Assembly (NCBI RefSeq): GCF_002920575.1
Contig: NZ_PQSQ01000021.1
Coordinates: forward strand, 25,631-89,630
Reading direction: 5' to 3'
From: Streptomyces sp. Ru73
GTDB lineage: Bacteria; Actinomycetota; Actinomycetes; Streptomycetales; Streptomycetaceae
DNA length: 64,000 nucleotides
Each line of letters starts with the position of its first letter. Position 1 is the first letter of the stretch. A program made the translations under genes and the position numbers. A model generated the notes under the pieces. That model saw only the letters and a program-made list of their open reading frames with translations, was not told the DNA's origin and did not search any database. Positions 44,324 to 53,619 of this stretch are shown in pieces.

Positions 44324-44779
44324 TCAGCTGTTGGGGCGGAGGGTCCAGATGATCGTCATCTCGCCGGTGACCGCGCCGTCCTCGCGGGTGATCGCGACGT
44401 TCACCGGGAACTCGGGGCGCTTGCCCTCGTCCAGCTCGGCGATCACCTCGTCGACCGGCCGGCCCAGCTCGGCGGTGGCGGTGACCGGCCCCATCGCCAG
44501 CTTCTTGTAACCGATCTCCGCGCGCACGGCGAGCGGCACGGCGCGGGAGAGCTGGCTGCCGAACGCCGCCATCACGATCGCGCCGCTCGCGGACTCGGCG
44601 AGCGTGAACATCGCGCCGGCGTGCGGGCCGCCGACGTGGTTGTGGTACTCGGCCTGGTCGGGCAGCCGGACCACGGCGCGCTCGGCGGTGGTCTCGGCGA
44701 ACTCCAGGTTCAGGGTGCGGGCCATCGGCACGGAGGCCGCCATCATCTCGCCGATCGTCGGCATGGTCTCGGAGGACAT
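44324..44779 (-). CDS. Hotdog-fold thioesterase-like protein (DUF4442)
   Basis: A 151-residue PaaI/DUF4442-type hotdog protein. HNHVGGPHAGAMFTLAESA holds the HGG/HxG-type active-site region (~residues 46-64), and ITREDGAVTGEMTIIWTLR is the final strand. It may hydrolyse acyl-CoA or act on an acyl carrier; the substrate is unknown. Two possible ATGs (44779 and 44764) lie close together without a strong ribosome site; the first is used. Confidence 0.85.
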   Translation of the reverse strand: MSSETMPTIGEMMAASVPMARTLNLEFAETTAERAVVRLPDQAEYHNHVGGPHAGAMFTLAESASGAIVMAAFGSQLSRAVPLAVRAEIGYKKLAMGPVTATAELGRPVDEVIAELDEGKRPEFPVNVAITREDGAVTGEMTIIWTLRPNS

Positions 44780-44896
44780 GGCGTCATGTTACCTACGAGT
44801 AGCTTCCGCTGTGAAGGACTGTGAACGTCAGGGTTGTGTCACGCTCTCCGGGGCAGCTGTGACACCTCCCACCTCGGCCCTTTATCGTTAGCGCCC

Positions 44897-45922
44897 ATGT
44901 GGCCAGGACAGCAGCCGCCCGGGGGCGAGCAGAACCCGCAGGACCAGAACCCTTATCAGCAGCCGGGGTACCAGCAACCGAATCCGTACCAGCAGCAGGG
45001 TTATCAGCAGCCGGGTTACCAGCAGCCCAACCCCTACCAGGGGTACCCGACGCAGCCGCAGTGGCAGGGGCCGGGCGGGCCGCAGCCGCCCAAGGGCGGC
45101 GGCAACAACGAGAAGAAGACCACCGTGACGATCGCCATCGTCGCGGCGGTCGCGGTCGTGGCGGCCGCCGTGGTCACCGGCGTCTTCGTCCTCAAGGACG
45201 ACAAGAAGGCCGTGGCCAAGGGCGACCCGAAGCCCACCCGGTCCCAGCCGGCCACCGCCGAGCCGTCCGAGCCGGCGAGCAGCGGGAGCACGGGCGGCGG
45301 GCCCGGCGGCGACCCGGACGCGCCCGACCAGCCGGTCATCAAGGGCTGGCAGACGGTGGTCAACTCCAAGCGGCACGTGGCGTTCGACGTCCCGACCAAG
45401 GACTGGAAGACCACCTCGGCCGACACCTACACCGGGTTCCAGGACGAGAAGGACAAGTCCGGCTTCCCCAAGACCCTCATCTCGATGACGGCACCGGCCT
45501 ACTACAAGGAAGAATGGTGCACGATCAAGCAGAAGGGCGGCGGTGAGTCGACCACGTCGCTGGCCGGCACCGGCGTGAAGGGCGCCCAGGGCGCCAAGAG
45601 CCAGGCCGAGGCCGCCCAGAACGAGGCGCTGAACTGGGTCTGGGCCGGTTACGACCAGAAGAAGACCGGCACGTTCAAGGGCACCAAGGCCAAGCCCTTC
45701 AAGAGCGATCACGGCATCACCGGCAAGCTGTCCACGGCGACCGTGACCGGCGTGAAGAAGGACGACAAGTGCGACTCGGACGGCAAGGCGTACGCGGTCA
45801 CGTACACCGACACCACCGGCGAGTACGCGACGTGGGTCCTCTACGCGGCGAAGGACGTCAAGGGTGAGCTCGACGAGGCCACGATCAAGAAGATCATGAG
45901 CTCCCTCCGGCCGCTCGACTGA
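44897..45922 (+). CDS. Membrane protein with Q/P/Y-rich cytoplasmic repeats and external domain
   Basis: A 341-residue protein. Residues ~1-60 are repeats of NPYQQPGYQQP, probably cytoplasmic and disordered. One membrane span (IAIVAAVAVVAAAVVTGVFV, ~78-97) follows, then a Ser/Gly/Pro linker and an external domain (~150-341) with conserved-looking aromatic strands (VAFDVPTKDWKTT) and two cysteines (EEWCTIK, DDKCDSD) that could form a disulfide. The architecture is common in Streptomyces membrane proteins of unknown function. A TATCGT hexamer lies 8 nt before the ATG, suggesting a very short leader. Confidence 0.8.
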   Translation: MWPGQQPPGGEQNPQDQNPYQQPGYQQPNPYQQQGYQQPGYQQPNPYQGYPTQPQWQGPGGPQPPKGGGNNEKKTTVTIAIVAAVAVVAAAVVTGVFVLKDDKKAVAKGDPKPTRSQPATAEPSEPASSGSTGGGPGGDPDAPDQPVIKGWQTVVNSKRHVAFDVPTKDWKTTSADTYTGFQDEKDKSGFPKTLISMTAPAYYKEEWCTIKQKGGGESTTSLAGTGVKGAQGAKSQAEAAQNEALNWVWAGYDQKKTGTFKGTKAKPFKSDHGITGKLSTATVTGVKKDDKCDSDGKAYAVTYTDTTGEYATWVLYAAKDVKGELDEATIKKIMSSLRPLD

Positions 45923-45948
45923 CGGGCGCCGGGCCGTCCGCCCGACGC

Positions 45949-45983
45949 ATGAAGTGACGCCTCGGGAAATGAAGTGACGCCTC
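45949..45983. repeat. 15-bp direct repeat ATGAAGTGACGCCTC upstream of the MFS gene
   Basis: ATGAAGTGACGCCTC occurs at 45949-45963 and 45969-45983, a 20-bp period, or about two helical turns. It lies in the 83-bp gap between the membrane-protein gene and the MFS transporter start. It could be an operator. Confidence 0.7.
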
Positions 45984-46008
45984 CGGGCAAGAACGCGATG
46001 CTGTTGTG

Positions 46009-47352
46009 ATGAAGATGGAGCGCCCCGCGTGGGCGGGGCGCAATTACACGCTGCTGACGGCCGCCGCCGTGGTCACCGGTCTCGGAAGTTCCGGGGCCCT
46101 GATCGCGGCGGCGTTCGCCGTGCTCGGAGCCGGCGGCTCGGCGACCGACGTCGGGCTGGTCGCAGCGGCCCGTACGGTCCCTCTGGTGATCTTCCTCCTC
46201 ATCGGAGGGGCGATCGCCGACCGGCTGCCGCGGCACCGCGTGATGGTCGCCGCCAACGTACTGAACTGTGTGTCCCAGGGCGTCTTCGCGCTGCTGGTGC
46301 TCGGCGGGGAGCCCCGGCTCTGGCAGATGGCGCTGCTGTCGGCGCTCGGCGGCACGGGCCAGGCGTTCTTCGCGCCGGCGGCCGAGGGCATGGTGCTGGC
46401 CAGCGTTTCCGGCGCGCATTCGGGGCGCGCCTTCGCCGTCTTCCGTATGGGCATGAACGGCGCGAACATCGGCGGTGCCGCGCTGGGCGGCGCGCTGATC
46501 GCCGCGGTCGGTCCCGGCTGGGTGCTGGCGGTGGACGCCGTCGCGTTCGCGCTGGCCGGGCTGTTGCGCGCGTTCCTCGACGTACGGGACGTGCCGCCGC
46601 GGGAACCGGGGCACGGCCTGATCGCCGACCTCCGGGACGGCTGGCGGGAGGTGATCTCGCGGCCGTGGCTGTGGTCGATCGTCCTGCAGTTCGCCATCGT
46701 CAACGCGGTCGTGGCGGCCGCCGAGGCGGTGTACGGACCGCTGGTCGCGCGTGAGCACCTGGGCGGGCCGGGTCCGTGGGGTCTGGCGCTGGCGGCGTTC
46801 GGCGCGGGGACGGTCGTCGGCGCGCTGCTGATGACCCGGTACAAGCCGCGGTACCTGCTGCGCGTGGGCGCGCTGTGCGTCTTTCCGCTGGCCCTGCCGT
46901 CCGCCGCGCTGGCCGTTCCGGTGCCGGCCGGGGCGCTGACGGGCGTGATGTTCGTCGCGGGCATCTCGGTCGAGGTGTTCGCGGTGACGTGGATGATGGC
47001 GCTGCATCAGGAGATCCCGGAGGAGAAGTTCTCCCGGGTCTCGTCGTACGACTGGCTCGGCTCGCTCGCCATGGTCCCGCTGGCCACGGCCCTGGCGGGG
47101 CCGGTGCAGGACCTCATCGGCCGCACGACCGCACTGTGGGCGTGCTCGGCACTGATCGCGCTGCTGACGGCGGCCGTGCTGTGCGTACGGGACGTACGGC
47201 GGCTGACGCGGCGTACGGAGGCGGCGCCGACGGACTCCGCGGCCGCCGGTACCGGTGCCGGTACCGATCATGCTTCGGCCGAGGCGCCCGGCCAGGTCCC
47301 GGTGACCGGCCTCCCGGGCTCCGCCGCGACGGACGACATCACTCCGCGCTGA
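46009..47352 (+). CDS. MFS transporter
   Basis: A ~447-residue major facilitator with about 11-12 spans. Segments typical of the actinobacterial MFS group related to enterobactin exporter-like proteins include GLVAAARTVPLVIFLLIGGAIADRL (short pieces: IGGAIADRLPRHRV) and FAVFRMGMNGANIGGAALGG. The C-terminal ~50 residues are a hydrophilic Ala/Gly/Thr tail. Starts at GTG 46006, ATG 46009 or ATG 46015 are all possible because no ribosome site is visible. A direct repeat lies just upstream. Substrate unknown, probably a drug or metabolite. Confidence 0.88.
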   Translation: MKMERPAWAGRNYTLLTAAAVVTGLGSSGALIAAAFAVLGAGGSATDVGLVAAARTVPLVIFLLIGGAIADRLPRHRVMVAANVLNCVSQGVFALLVLGGEPRLWQMALLSALGGTGQAFFAPAAEGMVLASVSGAHSGRAFAVFRMGMNGANIGGAALGGALIAAVGPGWVLAVDAVAFALAGLLRAFLDVRDVPPREPGHGLIADLRDGWREVISRPWLWSIVLQFAIVNAVVAAAEAVYGPLVAREHLGGPGPWGLALAAFGAGTVVGALLMTRYKPRYLLRVGALCVFPLALPSAALAVPVPAGALTGVMFVAGISVEVFAVTWMMALHQEIPEEKFSRVSSYDWLGSLAMVPLATALAGPVQDLIGRTTALWACSALIALLTAAVLCVRDVRRLTRRTEAAPTDSAAAGTGAGTDHASAEAPGQVPVTGLPGSAATDDITPR

Positions 47353-47446
47353 GGCTGCGCGCCGGGAAGCCACGGCCGACGGGAGGCGTCCGCCCCCTCG
47401 TCCTGCGCCTCAGCCCACTCTGGTCAGCGGCCGCCTCCCCCGCACC

Positions 47447-48337
47447 TCAGCCCACGCTGAACGCGCCCGTCGGCGGTTCGGGCGAGGGGACCGCGTCCAC
47501 GTCCCGCACCAGCTGCGCGTCGCCGATCAGCTGGCGCAGCCGCGGGCCGTGTTCGACCCGGGCGGGGAAGGCGTCGGCCGCCACCCGCCGGGCGATCTCG
47601 GCCAGCGGCAGCTCCTCCTGGGACGCCACCAGGACGGCGTTGCCGAACCGCCGGCCGCGCAGCATCGACGGCTCCGCGATCAGGCAGAGCCGGTCGAACA
47701 CGGCCGCGTAGTTGGCGAGCTGGCCGCGGAGGAAGGTGAAGGGCGCGCTGTCGGCCAGGTTCGCCACGTAGCAGCCTCCGGGGCGCAGCGCACGCGCCGC
47801 GGCACCTGCGTACTCCGCCGAGGTCAGGTGTGCCGGCACCCGTGACCCGCCGAAGACGTCCGCCACGACGACGTCGACGGACGCCTCGGGTGCCGCTTCC
47901 AGCGCCGTACGGGCGTCGGCGGCGTGCACCTCGATGCCGCTGTCCGGTGGCAGCGGGAGGTGTTCGCGTACGAGGTCGAGCAGGCCGCGGTCGGCCTCGA
48001 TCACCTGTTGCCGGGAGGCGGGCCGGGTCGCGGCGAGGTAGCGCGGCAGTGCCAGCGCGCCGCCACCGAGGTGCAGCGCGTCCAGCGGGTCGCCGGGCGC
48101 CGCCAGCGCGTCCAGGACGTGCGCGATCCGGCGGGCGTACTCGAACTCCAGGTACGTGGGCTCGTCCAGGTCCACATACGACTGCGGAGCACCGTCCACG
48201 GTCAGCAGCACGGCACGCGGCCGGTCCACGTCCGGCAGCAACTTGGCCGTGCCGCAGTCCACTTCCCGCGTGACGGGCACGGGGAAGGCGGGTATCGGAT
48301 CGCCGGCGGCCGGCGGAGCGTCGTTCAGGTCTGCCAC
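47447..48337 (-). CDS. Spermidine synthase-like methyltransferase-fold protein
   Basis: A 296-residue soluble protein of the spermidine synthase superfamily: YVDLDEPTYLEFEYARRI, LHLGGGALALPRYL (SAM/dcSAM-binding glycine loop, ~110), VIEADRGLLDLVRE, HAADARTALEAAP and VVVADVFGGSRVPAHL. The usual D-D/S gate-keeping aspartates of true spermidine synthases are only partly recognisable, so polyamine synthesis is not assured. It starts at a GTG, with AATAGGAC just upstream and no GGAGG, suggesting a short leader. Confidence 0.82.
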   Translation of the reverse strand: MADLNDAPPAAGDPIPAFPVPVTREVDCGTAKLLPDVDRPRAVLLTVDGAPQSYVDLDEPTYLEFEYARRIAHVLDALAAPGDPLDALHLGGGALALPRYLAATRPASRQQVIEADRGLLDLVREHLPLPPDSGIEVHAADARTALEAAPEASVDVVVADVFGGSRVPAHLTSAEYAGAAARALRPGGCYVANLADSAPFTFLRGQLANYAAVFDRLCLIAEPSMLRGRRFGNAVLVASQEELPLAEIARRVAADAFPARVEHGPRLRQLIGDAQLVRDVDAVPSPEPPTGAFSVG

Positions 48338-48659
48338 CGTCCTATTGTGCGGTGCGCGGGGCGGCCCTCCTGCCGTCCGCCGCCCGCCATACCGGGAGTT
48401 CGGCCGCGAGGAGCCCGGCATCTGCCGACCGCGCCACCGGCCTTCCGCCTGCGCAACCGGCCTTCCGCCTGCGCAACCGGCCTTCCGCCTGCGTCGGCGA
48501 TTGCACCTTCGTCTGCGGCTGGTGAGCCATGGACCGTCACCCGGTTTGCCGTCCGACGCGTCACCCGGCTTGCCCCCGGCGTCATCCGGCGCGCCGCCCA
48601 GCTCGCCGCCCTGGGCTCGCTGCCCGGCTCGCCGGGCCCACCTCATCCCCCTGCCCCCC
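48338..48659. other. Non-coding gap with 20-bp tandem repeats, 322 bp
   Basis: The gap between the spermidine synthase-like start and the patatin stop. ACCGGCCTTCCGCCTGCGCA-type units, period 20 bp, repeat three times at 48436-48493. The rest is low-complexity GC-rich sequence (GCCCGGCTCGCC). No convincing small gene. Confidence 0.7.
48436..48493. repeat. 20-bp tandem repeat, three copies
   Basis: Three copies of ACCGGCCTTCCGCCTGCG at 48436, 48456 and 48476 with GCA spacers make a 20-bp tandem repeat. The copies are identical across 18 bp, so the expansion looks recent. Confidence 0.85.
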
Positions 48660-49562
48660 TCATTCCCCTGTCCCGCTCCACACCCGGGCCGCGTCCGCCG
48701 CATGGGCGGCGGCCTGGATGCGGCCGGCGCGGGCCGCGGCGGCGCGCTTGGACGGGTCCAGGACGTTGCGCCCGAAGGCGGCCCGCGCGGCCCGGTCCGG
48801 GGTGATGACCAGGACCTCGGCGCCCTCCGCCGCGAGCCGTTCCGCCTGCGAGCGGGGCGTGGCGACGGGCCCGCCGCCCGACGCCATCGGGGCGATCACG
48901 ACGACGCGTCCGTACCCCGCGGCCAGGTCGACGTTCGCGCACGAGTGGACGCCGCCGTCGATCCACCGCCGGTCCCCGATCGTCACCGGCGGCCAGACGC
49001 CGGGCACCGCGCAGCTCGCGGCGACCGCGTCGGCGAGCTTCACGCCGCTGCCGCCGTCGAAGACGCTGCGCTCCCCCGAGTACGCGTCCACCGCCGTGAT
49101 CATCAGCCGCCTGGCCGGCCACTCCTGCGAGAGCAACCGCCCGGCGATGACCGCGCGCTGGGTGTTCTCCGGCCCCGTACGGGCGGCCAGCGCCAGCCGG
49201 CCCATCCGCGCGCCGAAGGTCACCGCGTCCCGCGACCGCAGCGCGATGGCCGCGAACCGTGCCATCGACAAGGCGCCCATCCGGGCCGGCGCGCCCCCGC
49301 CCTGTGCGATGCCGACGGCGCCTGCGGATGCACCGACCGACGGGCCGCCCGAGGGGCCGGCCAGCTGCCGCTCGTACAGTTCCTCCAACGTCAGCTGCCC
49401 GGAGGTGAGATGCGCGCCGACCAGGGACCCCGCTGACGTGCCGATGACGACGTCGGCCGTGCAGAGGTTCACCCCCGCATCGGCCAGTCCGGCGAGCATT
49501 CCGATCTCCCAGCCGATGCCCGTCAGCCCGCCACCGCCCAGCACCAACGCCGTACCCGCCAT
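48660..49562 (-). CDS. Patatin-like phospholipase
   Basis: A 300-residue patatin/RssA-type lipid hydrolase. The oxyanion loop is GGGGLTGIGWE (~residues 9-19), the nucleophile elbow GTSAG (~42-46, Ser catalytic), and the Asp of the dyad lies in WIDGGVHSCANVDLA (~200). A Ser/Gly-rich insert (GPSGGPSVGASAGAVG) follows the first third. It presumably hydrolyses acyl lipids in the cytosol or at the membrane. The ATG at 49562 is preceded by GGGAGA. It lies alone between repeat-rich gaps. Confidence 0.92.
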   Translation of the reverse strand: MAGTALVLGGGGLTGIGWEIGMLAGLADAGVNLCTADVVIGTSAGSLVGAHLTSGQLTLEELYERQLAGPSGGPSVGASAGAVGIAQGGGAPARMGALSMARFAAIALRSRDAVTFGARMGRLALAARTGPENTQRAVIAGRLLSQEWPARRLMITAVDAYSGERSVFDGGSGVKLADAVAASCAVPGVWPPVTIGDRRWIDGGVHSCANVDLAAGYGRVVVIAPMASGGGPVATPRSQAERLAAEGAEVLVITPDRAARAAFGRNVLDPSKRAAAARAGRIQAAAHAADAARVWSGTGE

Positions 49563-50018
49563 GCGTGCCGCTCTCCCGTTCGTCGATGGTCCGACATTGC
49601 TCGATGCCCCGGCGTGACCCGTATGCCAAGTACTCCGCACACGCCGAGCACTCCGAGTACTCCGAGCGCTACGAGCACTCCGAGCGAGTACTCCATGTAC
49701 TCCAAGTACTCGGAGTACTCCAAGGGTCCGCCGGTCGTGCAGTCTTCCATCGGGAACGCGCCACCGACAGGCCCCAAACGGACCCGGCCCGCACTCCGGG
49801 AAATCCACGCTCGCGCACAAGAAACTGCACGTGAACAGGGGTGTGCAGCTGCACGTGTGCACGCACGAGCGGAACGCGTCGAGGGGCAGGCATCGAGGGG
49901 GACGCGGAGGCGTCCGGAGACCGCCCTCGCGGCAGTGCACGAGGGGGCGCCGGGACGGCTCCCGGCACCCCCGAACCGTTCCGGCGCCCCCGAACCGTCC
50001 CGCGCCCCTGTCCGAGCC
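49563..50018. other. Non-coding gap with GTACTCC repeats, 456 bp
   Basis: The gap upstream of the patatin gene and downstream of the EF-Tu gene. It contains a degenerate repeat array of GAGTACTCC-like 9-mers at about 49625-49733, then GC-rich sequence including CGCACGAGCGGAACGC. Frames through it are shadows that continue antisense into EF-Tu. It may hold the patatin promoter and the EF-Tu terminator. Confidence 0.55.
49625..49733. repeat. Degenerate 9-bp repeat array (GAGTACTCC)
   Basis: AGTACTCC/GAGTACTCCGAG/AAGTACTCGGAGTACTCC units recur about ten times. Each contains the AGTACT palindrome or a close variant (AGCACT). Confidence 0.75.
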
Positions 50019-51266
<1,248 letters not shown>

Positions 51267-51759
51267 GGTGTGGTCTCCTCGCGCCCGGGCAGGCATGACG
51301 GCGCTGCGTGGCGCGGTGCTGCGGTGAGACGGCGGCTCGGCCGCCGTACGGACCCCCTTGGCCTGGCCGACCCTCCCCCTGCGGGGCCCGCCGGACGATC
51401 CGGGAAGGGTCAGCTTCGGACGCCGTCCAGTGCGGCGCAGGCAGTGGCCGCAGCGGGCTCGGCGGCAGCGAGGGAGGAAACGACGGAGAGGACGGCAGCC
51501 TTCGGCGGGTCCGCGACGGCGGACCTGAGCGCGAGGAAGGCGAACCGGGTCATGGCACAAAGGATCGCGCGCTGACGGGCGCACGTCGACCGATTTACGG
51601 CGCGGCGGACCGAGGGGCCGTCATGGGCCGGTGCGGGCTGGGAGGCTTGGGCAGGGCAGGCCGGGCTACGGCACCGGTTCCGCCGCACTTCCCTCACGTA
51701 CGGTTCCGCGTACACACTTATTACACCGTTCTGACACCCGCTTCGGTTACGCTCCCCTG
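51267..51759. other. Non-coding divergent gap, 493 bp
   Basis: The gap between the EF-Tu paralogue and the TVP38-like gene. A 47-codon frame on the minus strand (51410-51553, starting [11 protein letters not shown]) has no convincing ribosome site. Near the right end TTCTGACA followed by GGTTACGCT (about 51729-51752) looks like the promoter of the TVP38-like gene with a very short leader. The EF-Tu leader side is GC-rich and could be a long regulated leader. Confidence 0.45.
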
Positions 51760-52470
51760 ATGCTCGATCCCGCTACCCCGCCCGACGCCTTCGCCGTGCG
51801 CTGTACGCGGCTTCTCCTGTCGCCGTGGTCCCGCCTGGGCCTGCTCGTCGTCCTGCTCGCGTGCGCCGCGACCGCCATGCTCGTATGGCAGCCGCAGCGG
51901 ATGCTCGCGCACGGGTGGCCGCCAGAACTGTCCGGCGGCACGGCCGTGGTGCTCTTCACGGTCGCCTACGGCCTGTGCACCACGGCGTTCGTGCCCCGCC
52001 CCGTGCTCAACGCCGCGGCGGGCGCCCTCTTCGGCGCCCAGATCGGCACGCCGGCGGCGCTGCTGGGCACGGTGCTCGGCTCGGGGCTCGCCTTCGGGCT
52101 CGGCCGGCTGCTGGGGCAGGACGCGCTCCGGCCGCTGCTGCGTGCCCGCTGGCTGACCGCGGCCGACCGCCAGCTGAGCCGGTACGGCTTCCGCTCCATG
52201 CTGGCCATCCGGCTGTTCCCCGGCCTGCCCTTCGCGGCCACGAACTACTGCGCCGCCGTGTCCCGTATGCGGTGGCCCGCGTTCCTGCTCGCGACCGCGC
52301 TGGGCAGCATCCCGAACACCGCCGCGTACGTCGTGGCCGGCGCCCAGGCGTCCACCCCCACCTCGCCCGCGTTCCTGATCTCGATGGGCTTCATCGCCGT
52401 CACGGGGCTGGCGGCCGTCGTCGTGGCGTGGTGCAAGCGGGGCGCGCTGCGCGGCAGTTCGGACGCCTGA
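51760..52470 (+). CDS. TVP38/TMEM64 family membrane protein (VTT domain)
   Basis: A 236-residue VTT-domain protein with about five to six spans: LLVVLLACAATAMLVW, TAFVPRPVLNAAAGALFG, SGLAFGLGRLLGQ, FPGLPFAATNYCAAVSRMRW and a last span before a basic tail. VTT proteins are related to DedA and are candidate lipid scramblases. It starts within ~10 nt of a probable -10 (TTACGCT), so it may be leaderless. Role unknown. Confidence 0.87.
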   Translation: MLDPATPPDAFAVRCTRLLLSPWSRLGLLVVLLACAATAMLVWQPQRMLAHGWPPELSGGTAVVLFTVAYGLCTTAFVPRPVLNAAAGALFGAQIGTPAALLGTVLGSGLAFGLGRLLGQDALRPLLRARWLTAADRQLSRYGFRSMLAIRLFPGLPFAATNYCAAVSRMRWPAFLLATALGSIPNTAAYVVAGAQASTPTSPAFLISMGFIAVTGLAAVVVAWCKRGALRGSSDA

Positions 52471-52976
52471 CGCCCCTGCCCTCTCCATCGGCCGGTCCGC
52501 GCTCTGCACCGGTCGGCCTGTCCTCTGCACCGGCCGGCCTCCGGGTCGCATCGGCCGGCCTCCGGGTCGCATCGGTCGGTCTCTGGGTCGCACCCGTCCC
52601 CGTGCCACCGCGACCGGGACCGCACGCACGGGAATCTGCACTTGCATTCGCATCGACGTCCGCACCTTCATAAGCACGGGTGAGTGCAATTGTCGATGCA
52701 GATGACCATGCACCTTCGAATATCACGCCGAATACCGCACGCCGACTGTCACCACCCATTCCGGTCGGCGGCAACGCCTCACGTTCGGCAATCCGTGAAG
52801 GCCGCCGCCGCAATGAGTCAGCAATCCCGTCATCCATGACCGTTACCGAACGGATCTCATGAATCCCCATTCAGTTCCGGTCAATTGCCGACGCGGTACG
52901 AGCCATTCCCCTTTACGGCCCGCGTCCCGCCGGCCGGCCCCTCCACCGCCGTCTCGGTGCGCCCTCCACCGCTTCC
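52471..52976. other. Convergent gap, 506 bp, with tandem repeats and an AT-richer patch
   Basis: The first part (about 52487-52610) contains GGCCGGCCTCCGGGTCGCATC-like 21-bp units in two to four degenerate copies. From about 52675 to 52915 the sequence becomes much less GC-rich than the rest of the window (CAATTGTCGATGCAGATGAC and similar). A minus-strand frame from 52870 has low GC in third positions, so it does not look like a Streptomyces gene. Nothing recognisable is encoded. Confidence 0.5.
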
Positions 52977-53447
52977 TCAGACGCAGCGCAGCGGGACCCG
53001 GGCACCGGCCAGCTGCGTCGAGGAGCCGCCGCCCGGCGAAGCGGCCGTAGGCGCTGACCGGTTGACCGCGATCTCCGCCCAGCACCGCTTGCCCGTCGGC
53101 GTCCGCTCGGCACCGTGGTCGATGGAGAGCGCCGCTACGAGGAACAGCCCGCGCCCGCCCTCGTCGTCCAGGTCCGCGAGGCCCGCACTCGGCAACTCCG
53201 TACTGGCGTCGCGCACCTCGATCAGCAGGGCCTCGCCGTGCAACCGGGCGCTGACGGTGACGTCGTCACCCCCCGCGTGCTGGACCGCGTTGGTGATCAA
53301 TTCGCTGGTTACCAGTTCGACGTTATGGAGTGACTGGGCGTCGAACTGCACGCTCCAGCTCCGTAAGTCGCTCATTACCCGGCGCCGCGCTGCTGCTGCG
53401 GCGGCGGGCGTACCAGGCACGGAGAAGCTGAGCCCGTGCGCTTGCAT
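52977..53447 (-). CDS. HATPase_c-domain ATP-binding protein (anti-sigma-factor-like)
   Basis: A 156-residue single-domain GHKL ATPase. The N-box is ELVTSELITNAVQHA (~residues 44-58), followed by the D-box region EVRDAST and G-box DDEGGRGLFLVAALS. This is the RsbW/SpoIIAB-like kinase fold found in many short Streptomyces proteins. It is divergent from the XRE-TPR regulator, a common pairing in this genus. Likely binds ATP and a partner protein; whether it phosphorylates anything is unknown. The last ~25 residues are low-complexity Ser/Gly/Ala. Confidence 0.9.
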   Translation of the reverse strand: MQAHGLSFSVPGTPAAAAAARRRVMSDLRSWSVQFDAQSLHNVELVTSELITNAVQHAGGDDVTVSARLHGEALLIEVRDASTELPSAGLADLDDEGGRGLFLVAALSIDHGAERTPTGKRCWAEIAVNRSAPTAASPGGGSSTQLAGARVPLRCV

Positions 53448-53619
53448 GAGTGGCCTCCTGACTGAGTGGGCAACTCAGGCAAGCAAAGATGCGACCTCCT
53501 GGCCAGAACGGACGTCGCCGCTGCATGAATTATGCAGGAGTTGCATCACTCTCGATTATGGTTTCATTACGCTCGGTTCAACAGTCAGGATCGGCGACGG
53601 CAAAGGGGCCGTGGCACAC

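Noticed and set aside
51410..51553. 47-codon minus-strand frame starting [11 protein letters not shown]
   Set aside because: Plausible composition but no ribosome site and no known family. Left as unsupported.
52400..52870. 156-codon minus-strand frame in the AT-richer gap
   Set aside because: Codons have low third-position GC and the second half is a repeat (TRRPADA-like). No ribosome site. Reported only as a composition anomaly.
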